A stretch of DNA of 64,000 bases, taken from Melieria omissa. Taxonomy: Eukaryota > Arthropoda > Insecta > Diptera > Ulidiidae. A program made the position numbers and the translations under genes. Positions 36,703 through 48,718 of this stretch are shown one piece after another. Under the pieces are notes generated by a model that saw only the letters and a program-made list of their open reading frames with translations, was not told the DNA's origin and made no database searches. Location: contig OZ020267.1 of assembly GCA_963971225.1 (NCBI GenBank), forward strand, positions 67,944,438 to 68,008,437. Reading direction: 5' to 3'. The number at the start of each line of letters is the position of its first letter. Position 1 is the stretch's first letter.

Positions 36703-38471
36703 ATTTTTTTTTTTGCGGGTAAGGGGGTAAAAAATGCCTAACGCATCATCAGAGCTGCCGTCGCAGCAGCAATGGGAGCTTGCATGCACTAAAAAACTCC
36801 CCCTTTCTAAGAAACCTGTTTCCACCTTGGGACCACTTTCGTATTACTTCAAGGTGGGGTTTCTTGTTTGTTCTTATAGAACTTCCCTCGATGCACCTGC
36901 GTCCAGGTCCCGCTTTTTGGCGCGTAGTAGATTTTCCGCGTAGGTTGCTATTCTGTTCCAGTTCTCTTCGCTGCTGAGCATAATACCGACTATATTATCA
37001 GTAGACACTGGGCCGACTGTTTCTTCTAAAATGCTGCGCTCTGATTGCCACCGGTTGCATTTGAAGAACGTATGTTCCGCATCATCGGTTTCCGCATCGC
37101 CGTATATGCATGAAGGCTCGGCGGTCTTTCCCATTCGGAAGAGGTATCTCTGGAAGTATCCGTGGCCGGAGAGCATCTGCGTTAGGTAGTAGTTCGTTTC
37201 GCCAAATTGTCTACTGCACCATGCCGCTATATCCGGTATTATTTTGGCTGTCCATCTGCCTTTAGGTTCTGATGTCCATCGCTTCTGCCATAGGCGGATT
37301 GTGTTTATCCTCGCATCATGTCGCGTTAAGGTTATCGTTTGGTCTTTTTTATGCACCCAAAGCTGTTTCTTTTCTCTAGCGAGTATCTAGTATTGGTATC
37401 GCTCCGCTTATCACCAAGATTGCCGCTTCGGAGACTGTGCGGTACGCTGAAGCCACTCTTAGCGCTGCTGTTCTCTGCACCTTGGCAAGTATTTTGCGTC
37501 GGCGTTCTGTGTTTAGAGTGTCCGCCCACAATTCGCTTCCGTGTAATAGTATCGATTGCGTCGTATCCATGATGGGTTTTCTTTTGCTGGCTAGTGGGCC
37601 TCCAATGTTCGCCATTAGTCGTGATAATGACGCAACTATACCGGCTGATTTCTCGGCCGCGTGTTGTATTTGTGCTGTATAGGTCAGTTTGTTGTCTATT
37701 CTGACACCTAAGTACTTCACAGCGCGCTTCGTTCGAATGGTTTCTGCATGCACAGGCATATCTACCTCTAGTGGTATGTGTTTTCTCGTGAGGAGGATGA
37801 GCTCTGTCTTTTCAGCGGGTAGGCTGAGTCCGTGAGAGCCAAGCCACGTTTGTGTTCGTATCATCACTTGCCTCAGCTTCCGTATTGCCATGTCAGTGTT
37901 TCGTGCGCTTATGACAGCCGCAATGTCGTCTGCATATCCAACGAAATAACAATCGTCTGGCATGTCAATGTTCAATATTTCATCGTAGCTTGCGTTCCAT
38001 AGATCTGGTCCGAGGATCGAACCTTGTGCTGCGCCTGAGGTTATTCGTTTCCTTTGTCTTCCTTCGCTAGTGTCGTCAATTAATTCGCGATCGCTTAAAT
38101 AGCTGCGTACCATCTTCATTAGGTAAGTGGGTGTTTTGAAGCGTTTCTCGAGTGCGTCTATCATGTGTTCCCATTTTGCGCTATTGAAAGCGTTTTTTAC
38201 GTCGATCGTGGCAAGGAGTACTACCGGCCTCGAGAAATGGGTTTCTTGTCTCGCTGTCTCTACACTTTGTATGACGTTTTCAATGGCTCCGATAGTAGAT
38301 CTGCCGGGCCTGAAACCGTGCTGCCTCTCTGACAGACCTCCAGCGTTGCTTACTGCAGATGCGATGCGGGGTTTAAGCAGCCTCTCTAACAGTTTGCCTG
38401 ATGTATTGAGCATACACAGCGGTCGATATGCTGATGGCGTCTCCGGGTCCCCTTTGCCTTTGCTGATTAGC
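36703..38471 (-). mobile_element. 5'-truncated R1-like LINE with poly(A) tail
   Basis: A perfect 15-bp duplication, acctattttgttatt, flanks the insertion (36688-36702 and 38472-38486). On the minus strand it begins within the reverse transcriptase and ends in a short A-rich tail (T run at 36703-36714 on the plus strand). Length is 1769 bp. It sits 33 bp from the pogo-like MITE. Confidence 0.93.
36874..38471 (-). pseudogene. R1-type reverse transcriptase fragment, frame broken
   Basis: The first frame (to a stop at 37376) gives ~365 codons of reverse transcriptase, with AYRPLCMLNTSGKLLERLL (residue 15), RQHGFRPGRST (50), TIDVKNAFN (89), GAAQGSILGPDLWN (147) and the catalytic YADD (180-183), then SEAAILVISGAIPI. 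After a stop and a frame change at 37356-37380, a second frame (to 36874) holds the C-terminal region, including TNYYLTQMLSGHGYFQRYL and the Cys/His region CIYGDAETDDAEHTFFKC. The second cysteine expected in that finger is not visible. The endonuclease and the start of the RT are lost to 5' truncation. R1-clade assignment follows the PLCMLNTSGK and finger-region wording. Confidence 0.88.
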
Positions 38472-38486
38472 ACCTATTTTGTTATT

Positions 38487-39103
38487 CTATAATTTTATTT
38501 TTAATTATTATTTTTTTATAAATTTAATTTTATTAAATCATTTTAATTTTATTAAATCATTTTAATTTATTTTTTATTTTAAATTTCAATTTATTTACTC
38601 AGTTACAATTACTTATTTATTATGTTAAATTATAGTTTCAAATATTTTTTAATAATTATTATTTATTATTTCTTTATAAGAATTCATTTATTACGCTTTA
38701 CATGAAATTTTTCTTGACTAGTTATTCTACTTTAATTAATTTTTTGTTATTTATTGTTGTTTTTTTTGTATTACTGAAACATTGTACTAATTACATATTT
38801 AACTTTAAGACTTCAAACTCTTTCAAAAAACACATTTGTGGAACGCCAACTGGGTCTTTTGATTTAATTTTACATATTTCGGGGTAAATCGTGTGTAATA
38901 TTCAGGTATTGTGATTTCTTTTGTGGTCTTAATTTGATAATGAAAATTATAAAACCAGCGCGATGGGATATCAGCAAGAAATATTTGTTATTTACCTATA
39001 AATTAATTTTAATTATTTTAATTTAATTTTATTATTTCATTGATTATTGTTTGCATCCAGACCCTCACACGTATTGTTGTTGCTTTTTTATGTCAATTTC
39101 TTA
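38487..39103. other. Very AT-rich non-coding spacer
   Basis: It consists almost entirely of A/T runs such as tttaattttattaaatcatt, which is duplicated locally near 38530-38560. No gene or element boundary seen. Confidence 0.6.
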
Positions 39104-40987
39104 TCTTCTTCTATATATATAAAAATCAAATAAATTTCGTATGTGTTCTATAGACTCCCAAACCACCAGACCTATTTTAATAAAATATTACGTGTGTGTT
39201 TACGGGCACCGTGTGGAAGGTTCTTAGCATAGGGGGCGTGGCATTATTCAAGGGGGCGTGGCACCGCCCATACAACTCAATTCTTTAATATTGAATATCT
39301 TCAGAATTATAAGTCGTATAGCATTGAAATTTGGTACAGTGTCATGGCGTAAACATGTTGTTCGACCGGTAAAATTTAATGGGCGTTGGACAAGGGGCGT
39401 GGCACTTTTTAAATTCCGGTGTAACTTTCGAACTATAGCGTTCACATCAGTGAAACTCGGTACAAACTAACGATTTGGTCGTGTCCTTCGACAGGGAGAA
39501 TAGGGTGGGTTTTTGACAAGGGGGCGTGGCGCCGCCCATACAAGCCAACTTTTTAATACGGAATATCTTCGGAATCATAAGTCGTATAGCATTGAAATTT
39601 GGAACAGTGTCATGGCGTAAACATGTTGTTCGACCGGTAAAATTTAATGGGCGTTGGACAAGGGGCGTGGCACTTTTTAAATTCCGGTGTAACTTTCGAA
39701 CTATAGCGTTCACATCAGTGAAACTCGGTACAAACTAACGATTTGGTCGTGTCCTTCGACAGGGAGAATAGGGTGGGTTTTTGACAAGGGGGCGTGGCAC
39801 CGCGGCGCCGCCCATACAAGTCAACTTTTTAATACGGAATATCTTCGGAATCATAAGTCGTATAGCATTGAAATTTGGAACAGTGTCATGGCGTAAACGT
39901 GTCTTTCCAGAAATAAAATTTAATGGGCTTTGGAAAGGGGCGTGGCACTTTTTAAATTCCGGTGTAGCTTTTGAACTATAGCATTCACATCAATGACACT
40001 CGGTATAAACTTATTATTTAGTCGTGTCCTTCGGCAGGGGGAATAGGGTTTATTTTAGACAAGGGGGCGTGGCACCGTCCATACAACCCAAATTGTTGAT
40101 TAGAAATATCTTCAGAATTATAGGTCGCTCAGTATTGAAATTTGGAACAGTGTCATTATGTAAGCATGTCATTCGACTGGTAAAATTTAATGGGCGTTGG
40201 ACAAGGGGCGTGGAACTTTTTAAATTCCGGTGTTACTTTTGAACTATAGCATTCATATCAACGACACTTGGTACAAAGTAACGATTTGGTCATGTCCTTC
40301 GGCATGGGGAATAGGGTGTATTTTGGACAAGGAGGCGTGGCACCGCCCATACAAGTCAACTTTTTAATACGGTATATCTTCGGAATCATAAGTCGTATAG
40401 CATTGAAATTTGGAACAGTGTCATGGCGTAAACGTGTCTTTCCACAAATAAAATTTAATGGGTTTTGGAAAGAGGCGTGGCACTTTTTAAATTCCGGTGT
40501 AGCTTTTGAACTATAGCATTCACATGAATGACACTCGGTATAAACTTATTATTTAGTCGTGTCCTTTGGCAGGGTGAATAGGGTGGATTTTGGACAACGG
40601 GGCGGGGCACCACTCATGCAACTCAAATTTTTAATATGGAATAATTTCGGAATTATAAGTCATACAACACTAAAATTTAGTACCCTGTCGTCTCATACAT
40701 GAGTCATTCTAATGATAAGATTTGATGGGCGTCAGACAAGGGGCGTGGCGCATTGTTTGTGACCCAAATATTTTGCTGAACTTTGAGTGGCACAGCAATG
40801 AAACTAAGTACGAACCTACCATTTTCCCTTCCGAAAGACGGGATGGTGCGGGTATTGAACAAGGGGGCTTGGAACCGCCCATATAACTTAAATCTATATA
40901 TATATACAAGAAAGTGACTGTATGTGAGTTACGGCATCACACACAAACGGACCGTTTGGACGAGACGAAGTTTGCCGGGTCAGCTAG
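39104..40987 (+). mobile_element. Helitron, copy B (both ends present)
   Basis: The 5' end begins tcttcttctatatatataaa after an A (39103). The 3' end is gccgggtcagctag followed by T (40988). TC...CTAG ends and A/T insertion without duplication are diagnostic of Helitrons. The interior has about five ~267-275-bp monomers of the same family as copy A, a divergent last monomer and the shared tail. Length is 1884 bp, with no Rep/helicase coding, so it is non-autonomous. It has the same orientation as copy A, ~38 kb away. Confidence 0.9.
39236..40820 (+). repeat. ~268-bp tandem monomers inside Helitron copy B
   Basis: Monomer markers (tcgtgtcctt or tcatgtcctt) fall near 39479, 39747, 40022, 40290 and 40557, with a partial first unit before them. 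The monomer from 39747 is longer (~275) owing to a small duplication, cgcggcgccgccc. Units at 40022 and 40290 correspond to types B and C of copy A. The others are closer to the tcgtatagc variant. The 1069-bp higher-order period of copy A is absent. Confidence 0.88.
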
Positions 40988-43259
40988 TAGTTATAAAAAA
41001 TCGATTGTTAATTTCTTTCTTAAATTCTGCTTTTCACAAAATAAAATTCAAAACACTGCATTTCGTATGTTTATATTTAAATATGCCCGTAAACTTTATT
41101 TCCGCTTTAATGCGCTGACTGCATCATTCAATGGTTGCCCATTAAAACTTTTATATTTCAAAATACACACTTGAGTTGCAGCAGGCGCAACTAAACACAT
41201 TTCAAGCGCTTCCCTACTGCGGACTTGTGGCCGTCGACAGAGCCCAAGTGTCTGAAAATTAGAAATTGATATTTTGAAAATCAAACAACATTTCATTTCG
41301 ACACAAAGCAATTGAGTGGAAATCCAAATTCACTTTTGAAGAATTGCCTACATTATGTAAATGTGTGGCGGCAATTTTCGCCCGTAACCGCAGGCGAAAT
41401 AAATGATAAATGATAATTTTTTTATTAAGAAAATTGTATATAAAAAGTGCTACGCAGCTTTGTTCGCACTACGCTTTAGCCGGCTCATTAACCCAAATAT
41501 GCGGCACACTCGATTTGTATGTCAGCCATTGCGCATATGACAATTGCTGGCTGATTAATTCCAATACAGTGCCGCAGCGTGAATTTTCGCTGAATAATTA
41601 TAAAAGCAGTGCCAGTGCCACACCTTGTGGCCGCAACCAGACAACCAACCAACCACCACCCCGACAGGCAGAAGACAGACAGTCGTATCAATGCAACCTG
41701 AAATTGCAATCAGCAGAAAGTGTCGATTATGCCAGCAACGGCTGCGTCTGCCTGCGGTGAATTGCATTTCGTTTTGTTTTGCCGTTGCGCATGCGCAGCC
41801 ATTGTTTGTAGTAGTTTCTTTCATTGGGTTGTTTTTTTATTTATTTATATTTTGTTTATCATTTGGCGCACGCCGCGCCAGCACAAACACTTGGCTGCAT
41901 TTTTGCTGCCAGCTGAAGCGCTGCTCGCAGTTGCATTTGATTGATTGCTGCACATTTTTCCTATACATTTTTATAATATCACATTTTTATGCCTGATGGC
42001 AATCGTTGGTAAATATAATTTTACTCCACAGCTTCATTAGACGCACAGGATGCGCAGTCTTAATTGTCTTTGACGTTTATGACCTAATAATAAAAGTTGC
42101 ACGCAATTTCGAAAAACTTTCAAAAATCTAAATATGCAAATTTTCAACAACAACCAAACCAACTGCAGCAGCACTTATGAAATTCGCATTACGTCTGAGT
42201 GCCGAGTGCCAATTCATCAAAGGCGCATCGATCGGCACGGTGCCATGGGAGTGCGTACGCGCGCGCCAGCCAAATGTCAAAAGCGACACTATCTCGCGGT
42301 CGTTCATCAATTTCTGGTTTACGGCGCGGCGGCCTTAAGCCACGCGGTAGGTGAGTTGGGCAGAAGTAGGCGCACGCATTTCAGATTTCTGTACACAATT
42401 GTGCCAATGTCTACTTTTCCGCTGCCTGTGCTATGTATTTCTGCTCTCTGCGCGAGGCATTGCAAAGTTGCAATTCCAAGACGACGACGACGATACCGAC
42501 GCCGACGACGGCTTCGTGTCATTTCGTATGCGAAGCGTTCAGCATAAGTGAATACAATAACTTTGTTAAAGCGCACGTGATAAATGCGATTTGATGGATT
42601 GGCTTGAATTGGATTAGCTAGCGTCGGTCGGTCGGTCAGCCGTTCTGCCGAACGGCAAATGGCAAAGAAATGCGAAATTGCATTTCATCACCTCCCGTGT
42701 GGCCCGTTAGCGCTGCATCTTTCCGCCGCATAACTGCACTACCGAAAACGGGTTTTTCTTCTACTAGTATTGTGGTTGTTGTTGTTGTTGGTTTAATTCA
42801 CGCCACGCGCACTTATGAAGTTCAATTAAAATGCAGTGCGTCTTTTACGGAAGAATGCATTTTTTTAATTAACCAAAAAGGCTGCAACGAGACCGAGTGC
42901 TGCCGATGTGCATTGAATGAATGAAAAACGAAGTAGCTGCCAACGGCAATCGTAATGCATTGAAAGAAATGCACAGTTATTAACGTCAGTTCGACATCTT
43001 GTTGACGTCTGTTGTGGCCAAATGACAGCTGTTGACAATGTGGCAGCGTCAGTTGTTGACACACTATTGAAAATTCGCACTTTCGATTTTGTTGTTGTTG
43101 TCGTTGCACAATTGTGTGTGTGTGTGCAGACAAATTTGACAGCGGGGAATTGGGAATTGCATTTGAGATTATTTAAAATGGGTTTTCTGGTTTCTATAAG
43201 CGAGAAATCGTGTCGAGTATAGGTGAGAAATTGTAATGTTTGATATGTGAGTAGATTTG
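40988..43259. other. Non-coding stretch, nothing recognised
   Basis: Unique-looking sequence with a GAC/GAC-GCC trinucleotide patch at 42478-42512, a GGTC run near 42626 and GTT runs near 42776 and 43090. Open frames of up to 144 codons overlap on both strands without recognisable content. Confidence 0.45.
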
Positions 43260-43621
43260 GATATTTTATATGAAAAGTTTCAGTTAAAAGGAGAGGCAAT
43301 GGTTAGCTTGTTTGAATACTTAGTTTTGGTTATTTTAGATTAACGAGTTTCAGTTAATTTATTATAAGCATTGTGGTTTAATTGAATAGTTGTGGTTATT
43401 TCATAAAACTAGTTAGTTATAAAGAATAGTTTTAGTTTAAATTGTTTGGGTTTCTTTTATTTGTTGTAATAGTTTTGGTTATTTCATATGACTAGTTTCA
43501 GTTAGTTTATAGGAGCGATTATGAAAGGCTAAACGGAATAGTTTTAGCTGAAATTGGTTTTTCTTAATTTGTGTTAAACTTGTTAGAATAGTTGTTTGAA
43601 CTAGTTTTGGTTGGTTTATAA

Positions 43622-44126
43622 CCCTTTCGCTACAGGTTTTTACAGGGCAAAGTTAAAATTTAAAATCTTACGTCTTAGGCTTCTATGTAGCCATAAGAAA
43701 TTTTCTAATTTTTATACTCGGACCCTGTATTTTAGAGTGTTTTTCTATGAGAGAAACCACGTCGTTGTTGCTGTAATAATTACTTAAACATACAACTTTT
43801 TCTTCATAACGAAAATTTTATTATTCTACATTTACTTTAGCCAAAATTTAAAAGAAAAAAGTATCTCAATTGAAAGAAAACGTCAAATTCAAAAAGTTAT
43901 TTCATTTCTTCTGCATCTTCTTCCTTTACTTTGTCAAGATATACCATTAAAAAAACGTGTATACTTTTCTTCTTTAAACGTAAATATTCAGTTTATTAAT
44001 TTCGTATTTTTCCTACAACTTCAAACTATTCTAAAGACCAACAAAAAAATGAATTCTTGCAACCATAGAGGATGTAGACGTCAACAAAGTAGCATGTTGC
44101 CTTATGGCAACAAAATAGCGAAAGGT
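43622..44126. mobile_element. piggyBac-like MITE copy 2
   Basis: Uninterrupted version of the element split at 10581-14701. The left end is ccctttcgctac and the right end is tagcgaaagg plus one altered base. The flanks are ATAA on both sides (43618-43621 and 44127-44130), one base away from the canonical TTAA. Non-coding, 505 bp. It shares actcggaccctgtattttag and the cttcttcctttactttgtca-type interior with copy 1. Confidence 0.85.
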
Positions 44127-44699
44127 ATAAGATCGAGTGTGTTATTTTGTGAATAGTTTTGAATGAAATTGAAATTTAGCTTTTTTTGATTTGGATTATG
44201 ATTTGTTTATTGTTATAGTGTTGGTTATTTCATATGACTAGTTTCAGTACCTTATAGGAGGGTTTTGGTTAGCTAGAAGAAATAGTTTGAATTCAAATTG
44301 CTTGGCTTTCTTTAATTTGGATTATGGTTGTTTGGTTATTTTGTTGTAATAGATTTGGATTTTTCATATGACTAGTTTCAATAAGTTTATAGGAGCCATT
44401 GTGGTAGCTTGGATGATTAGTTATAGTTGAAATTGTTTTTTTATTGTGTAAACTTGTTAAAATAGTTTTGGTTATTTCATATCATTGGTTTCGATTTGTT
44501 TATAGAAGCGAATTAATAAATATTTTTAATTAAATAGTTTCAGTTGAAATTGTTTGGCTTTCTCTGATTTGGATTATAAATACTTCTAGTTGAAATTGTT
44601 TGGTTTGCATTGATTTGGATTCTGATTAGTTTGTTCTAATAGTTTTTTCATGTAACTTTTTTTTCAATAAGCTTATATGAGCGATTGTGTATAGCTTAA

Positions 44700-44779
44700 C
44701 CCTTTCAGTCACAAAGCTACAGTTGGACTACAGCCCATACAATTCATACAGAACGGGTTTATTTTCATGTCGGAAAGGG
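44700..44779. mobile_element. Tiny (80-bp) piggyBac-like MITE
   Basis: Ends ccctttcagtcac... and ...gtcggaaaggg, flanked on both sides by TTAA (44696-44699 and 44780-44783). The first 7 bases match the larger MITE family, but the interior is different. It is short enough to be an extreme internal-deletion derivative of another family. Confidence 0.72.
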
Positions 44780-44990
44780 TTAATGTACATTATTATGAAT
44801 TATTTCAGTTGGCTTGCCTGAGCCATTGGGGTTAGCTCAAACCCATAGTTTTAGTTAAAATTATTATTATTGATGGGGAAAATGCACTGCGATCTAGTAG
44901 ATCTATTGTGTATTGTAGATCCTAGTTGAAATTGGTTTTAGTTGAAATTATTTTCGTTTCAACTAGTTTATATGAGTGATTTTGGTAAGG

Positions 44991-47419
44991 TTGCACCAAT
45001 CAGTAATATGAAATCATCAGTAATATGAAAATAGTTTGTTTTGCAATTTCATTTCTCTTTAATGCGTTTTTAATGTGCCTTCATTATTAATTTTAACCCC
45101 CCCCCAACAACATTCTTGTTTATTTATCATATTTATTTCTCAACTCCATAGTGTTAATTTCAATTGCCGCTTGCCGCAGTCATTACTTATCTTTAGCACA
45201 AAATCTCTATTTCGAAGAATTTTTGTTTTTGTTTTGAAAAATTAAATGCCTGCGCGTATAATTTAAGATCCAACTTAGTACATATATTTCCCAGCTCATT
45301 CTGCTTCTGCTACTTTTCCACAATGTTATGGACTGCGATGCCAACCACCGTTACGACCAGCTTACACAATTCACACTTGATTTACGCCTTTGATAGCGTT
45401 GCATTTTTCTTGTCTGCCCACCCTTCCCACCGCCACTTCTCCTCCTCCTTCCAGCTGTCTGACTGCCTGTCGACTGCTCATTTTTGTTGGCGTAGCAAAG
45501 ACGAAACACAAATTCGTTTCCTTCTAGTTTTCAAATGTTTCCCTTCACGCTTTCTACGACCAGCACCGTATCAGCGGTCATGATCGCCACTGCAGCGACT
45601 CAACTCGAAAACGTTTCATGGGTTATTCTTTAACTGATTTTGGCGTGTTCAAAAAAAACTCGGCATGTCGGCGCAGCAGTCAAATAGGAAAATTGCCATT
45701 TCAACGCGTCATCATGCGCTGTTGTAGTTGTTGCTGTTGCTATATGTAAATCATAATTTGTAATTAAATTTTGTGAGCCAGCTACTTTAACAAATCTTGA
45801 CAAAGAAAGGTCTTATTGTGGGTTTTATTGTAGAGGAAAATTTGATGAAAAGTTGGCATGAAAGCAATGGGCGAAAATAATGTTGGGTGGTCGCTAACGA
45901 TGAATAGTATAAAAGAGACTTGATGATTTAGTATAAAGATGCGTTAATAATCAGAAAATTATCAATTTGTTGCGTTTATAGTAAAATTAAGCTTGCATTT
46001 ATCTAAGTCGCAAACCATACAGTTATGATAGTCTCGTTCTGAAAGCTTCTAATACTTGAAAATAAATATAAAACAATTGTTTGCAGCCCAACCACAACAC
46101 TCACTTTCTGTCATTTGGCCCAATAAACTTTGCGCTCTTCTTGGAAGACATTTGCGCTTAATTTTACGCTGTTCCGAGAATCCATGCCAGACTACAAAGT
46201 TCACAAGTAAAAGTCAAATTGCAAGGAGACGCAACTGGTTGTAGCCATGGCTCCTCCTGTGAAGACGTCGCAGTCTCAACGTCGCCAGCATTGTCTGTCG
46301 GACATGCAACAACTGTGCGCGTCGACATGTACACGAACACCGGCACACCGGTCACTCTGCTCGGCGTCGCCGACACGTACGAAGCCCGTGTGCGGATTTG
46401 CATTGCTGCTCTGGCGCAGTTGTGTTTGGCCTTTGCCAAGTGACTTCTTCCACTTGTGCTTGTTGCTGCATGCGTTCGCCACATTGCCGCAATGCCGCTA
46501 AAGCCACCAACACGGCCATACAGTTTTCCAAGTAGCAGCAACAAATGGCATTATTTTTAGAAGCAATTTTAATGCATTTATCTGTTGCTACTGCTGCCGC
46601 TGCGTCGTTTTCTAGTATGTGGCACTGGATTGCGGCGGCTGCTCTCGTGCGCCTCTTCGCATTCTACATGCATAGTTGCCACCGTTCGAGTTCTGTTTGC
46701 CGTTGTTATGTGGCTGTTATGCGCGCTGACTGTTCGTTGGCCCGCTGGCCTGGCTGGCCGAGACATGCTGCCTGCCTGCCTGTCTTAATGTCTTCCGTAT
46801 TCTGGCCGCTGCATTGCTCTTGATATCGCTTTCGTCCCCACTGTGGTCTTCAACTTTTTTCATGCACCTTTTGTTTGTTTTATTTTTTAAGTTTTCATTT
46901 AAATTTCACCACTGCCTGCTGGGTGTTTCCCCTCCCACCCATTCCATTCTTGTACGCAGTCATATTTGAAATTTGTTTGGACATTTTTCCCCAACACCCT
47001 TCAGTCATGCGCCATTGCGTGCTGCCCACTTCACTCACGGCCGGAAAAGTCTTACAAATTTTAAATCTAAAATTAAAAGCCTTCGTTTGCGCGCAACATT
47101 TCAACACAATTTTTGAAACGTAAAATTCATTTTTTTTTGTTGTTGGGCGTGGAAATGAAAAAAAATTGGGAGCGCTCATTCTACACACTTCTACATATTT
47201 ATGGTGGTATTTGATTTCAATATGTCTTTTGTATTCCTTTGAAAGTTCACAATGCCGGTGTTCACTATTCACGTTATTACACTGTCAAAAGGGCGAAATT
47301 AAAGTTTTGTTACTCCCTATTTATCGCATTTAGAACCTTTGAGCACAGTTTGGATGCACTTCCATAAAAGATTCGATGCAATCTCAGAGTAATTAATGTC
47401 ACTGTTAAACAGGCCGTTC
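44991..47419. other. Non-coding stretch, nothing recognised
   Basis: It includes a run of 9 C (45097-45105) and a GC-richer section at 46200-46800. There, several overlapping frames (up to 126 codons) lie on both strands with no recognisable domains. Confidence 0.45.
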
Positions 47420-47582
47420 CAGGCGCGGATTCAGAAAAATATTTCGGGGGGGGGCGGTTCAAAAAGTAATTCCTTAATATTTGTAAAATGCCTTTTAATT
47501 TGTATGTAGTTTTATAGGCGATCCAAATATTTCGGGGGGAGGGGGTTTCAACCCCCCAAAACACCCCCTGAATCCGCCACTG
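47420..47582. mobile_element. hAT-like MITE, 163 bp
   Basis: A perfect 8-bp target duplication ggccgttc flanks the element (47412-47419 and 47583-47590). Its ends, caggcgcggattcag and ctgaatccgccactg, form a 15-bp inverted repeat with two mismatches and begin with CA(G). An 8-bp duplication with such ends fits the hAT superfamily. The interior contains G-rich runs (aatatttcgggggg occurs twice). Confidence 0.88.
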
Positions 47583-48099
47583 GGCCGTTCACTATCATAA
47601 TTTAAAAAAAAACAATTCTTTTCTGCTGTCAGTGCAGTTGTCACACATGGTGAACACCGCCAGTGTTTTCTCCGCTCTAAGTAAGCTCTCGTCGAAAAAA
47701 AAACTCTCGCCAACGATGACACATTGATGACACTGTAGAAAACCATAAACCCTCTTGATGAGCTGCTTTAGCAACAAATCACCCAAAAATCACAAAAACA
47801 ACAGCAACTTTGCTGCTACTTGCAACGCTGTCGTCGCTTCTGTCGCAGTTACATTTTAATAAATCTTAACCCGTGCGACACCTGTTGCACATTGCATAGC
47901 TTTGCTTGTGTCTTTTACTTGAAATGTGTGAAATTGGCAAAGTGTTTGAAGCAGAAAGAGCTGCAGTTGAAAGCTACAACAACAAATTAATTGACAGCAT
48001 TTTTTTCTTGTTGCTGCAAATTTCTTCACACTTTTACCCCGAAAATCGGGTGTGTCGGCCGGCATGTCGCATTGCAAAAAATCTGCCATCGTTGACGCT

Positions 48100-48123
48100 G
48101 TTGTTGTTGTTGTTGTTGTTGTT
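48100..48123 (+). repeat. (TTG)n microsatellite
   Basis: Eight uninterrupted GTT/TTG units. Confidence 0.95.
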
Positions 48124-48408
48124 TGGTGTCAGTGTCTCTACGTGTAAATGCGAATCTTGTGTAAATTGCAAATTTGTTTGTTAGCGCTGATTGTTTGTAG
48201 TTTTGTTTATTGATTTGTTTGTGCAAACAAGTGCCATGATTTTGCTACATGTTGGCAGTCAAGATTGTGTTTGGGTGGTATGTCCAGAGAAGTGGGGAAA
48301 TGTTGCTTGTGATGCATGTCACTGCTTGGGGGAGAAGACGCTGCCGCCAAGTTTTGCTGTGGTTTGAAGTAGGACTTTCTTTTGTGACAATCGCATTGAT
48401 TTAAGCGA

Positions 48409-48718
48409 AGATTTGCGGAGCGCTGGATTTGGTCCTTTCTCATATTTTTTTTTAATATATTTATATAATTTTTCATAAATATTTTTATATTTTTTTGAGC
48501 CAAACATTGGAAAAATTTCAAATATAAAATACTTCGAAGTAATGGATTTTGATGTTTTAAATGTTTTGATGTTTTTATATGTGTATGCATATTTTTTTAA
48601 TTTATAAAATTGATTTAAATAAAGATTGGTGGAACGCTGGACTTGGTACTGTCTTACATTTTTTAAATTTTTTCTTAATTTTTCATATATATTTTTATAG
48701 TTTTTTAGCTAAACACTA
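48409..48718. repeat. Diverged duplication in AT-rich DNA, period ~215 bp
   Basis: gatttgcggagcgctggatt (48409) recurs as gattggtggaacgctggact (48624). Both continue with tggt-c-tgtct-atttttt, an aatttttcata(t/a)atattt block and an agc(c/t)aaacactt-like end. Confidence 0.65.

Larger units (their letters stand above)
43260..44990. repeat. Degenerate tandem array, units ~110-170 bp
   Basis: A motif tatttcatatgactagtttc with agttagtttataggagcgat recurs in increasingly altered form near 43480, 44228, 44361, 44473 and 44645. Between copies lie repeated gaaattgtttggctttc and gatttggattatg blocks. Spacing is irregular (about 112-171 bp after discounting the inserted MITE). It looks like an old tandem repeat that is no longer homogenised. 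Two piggyBac-like MITEs have inserted into it. Confidence 0.7.

Noticed and set aside
42340..42360. taggtgagttgg as a recursive splice site
   Set aside because: The preceding sequence is GC-rich (ggccttaagccacgcggtag) and lacks a pyrimidine tract.
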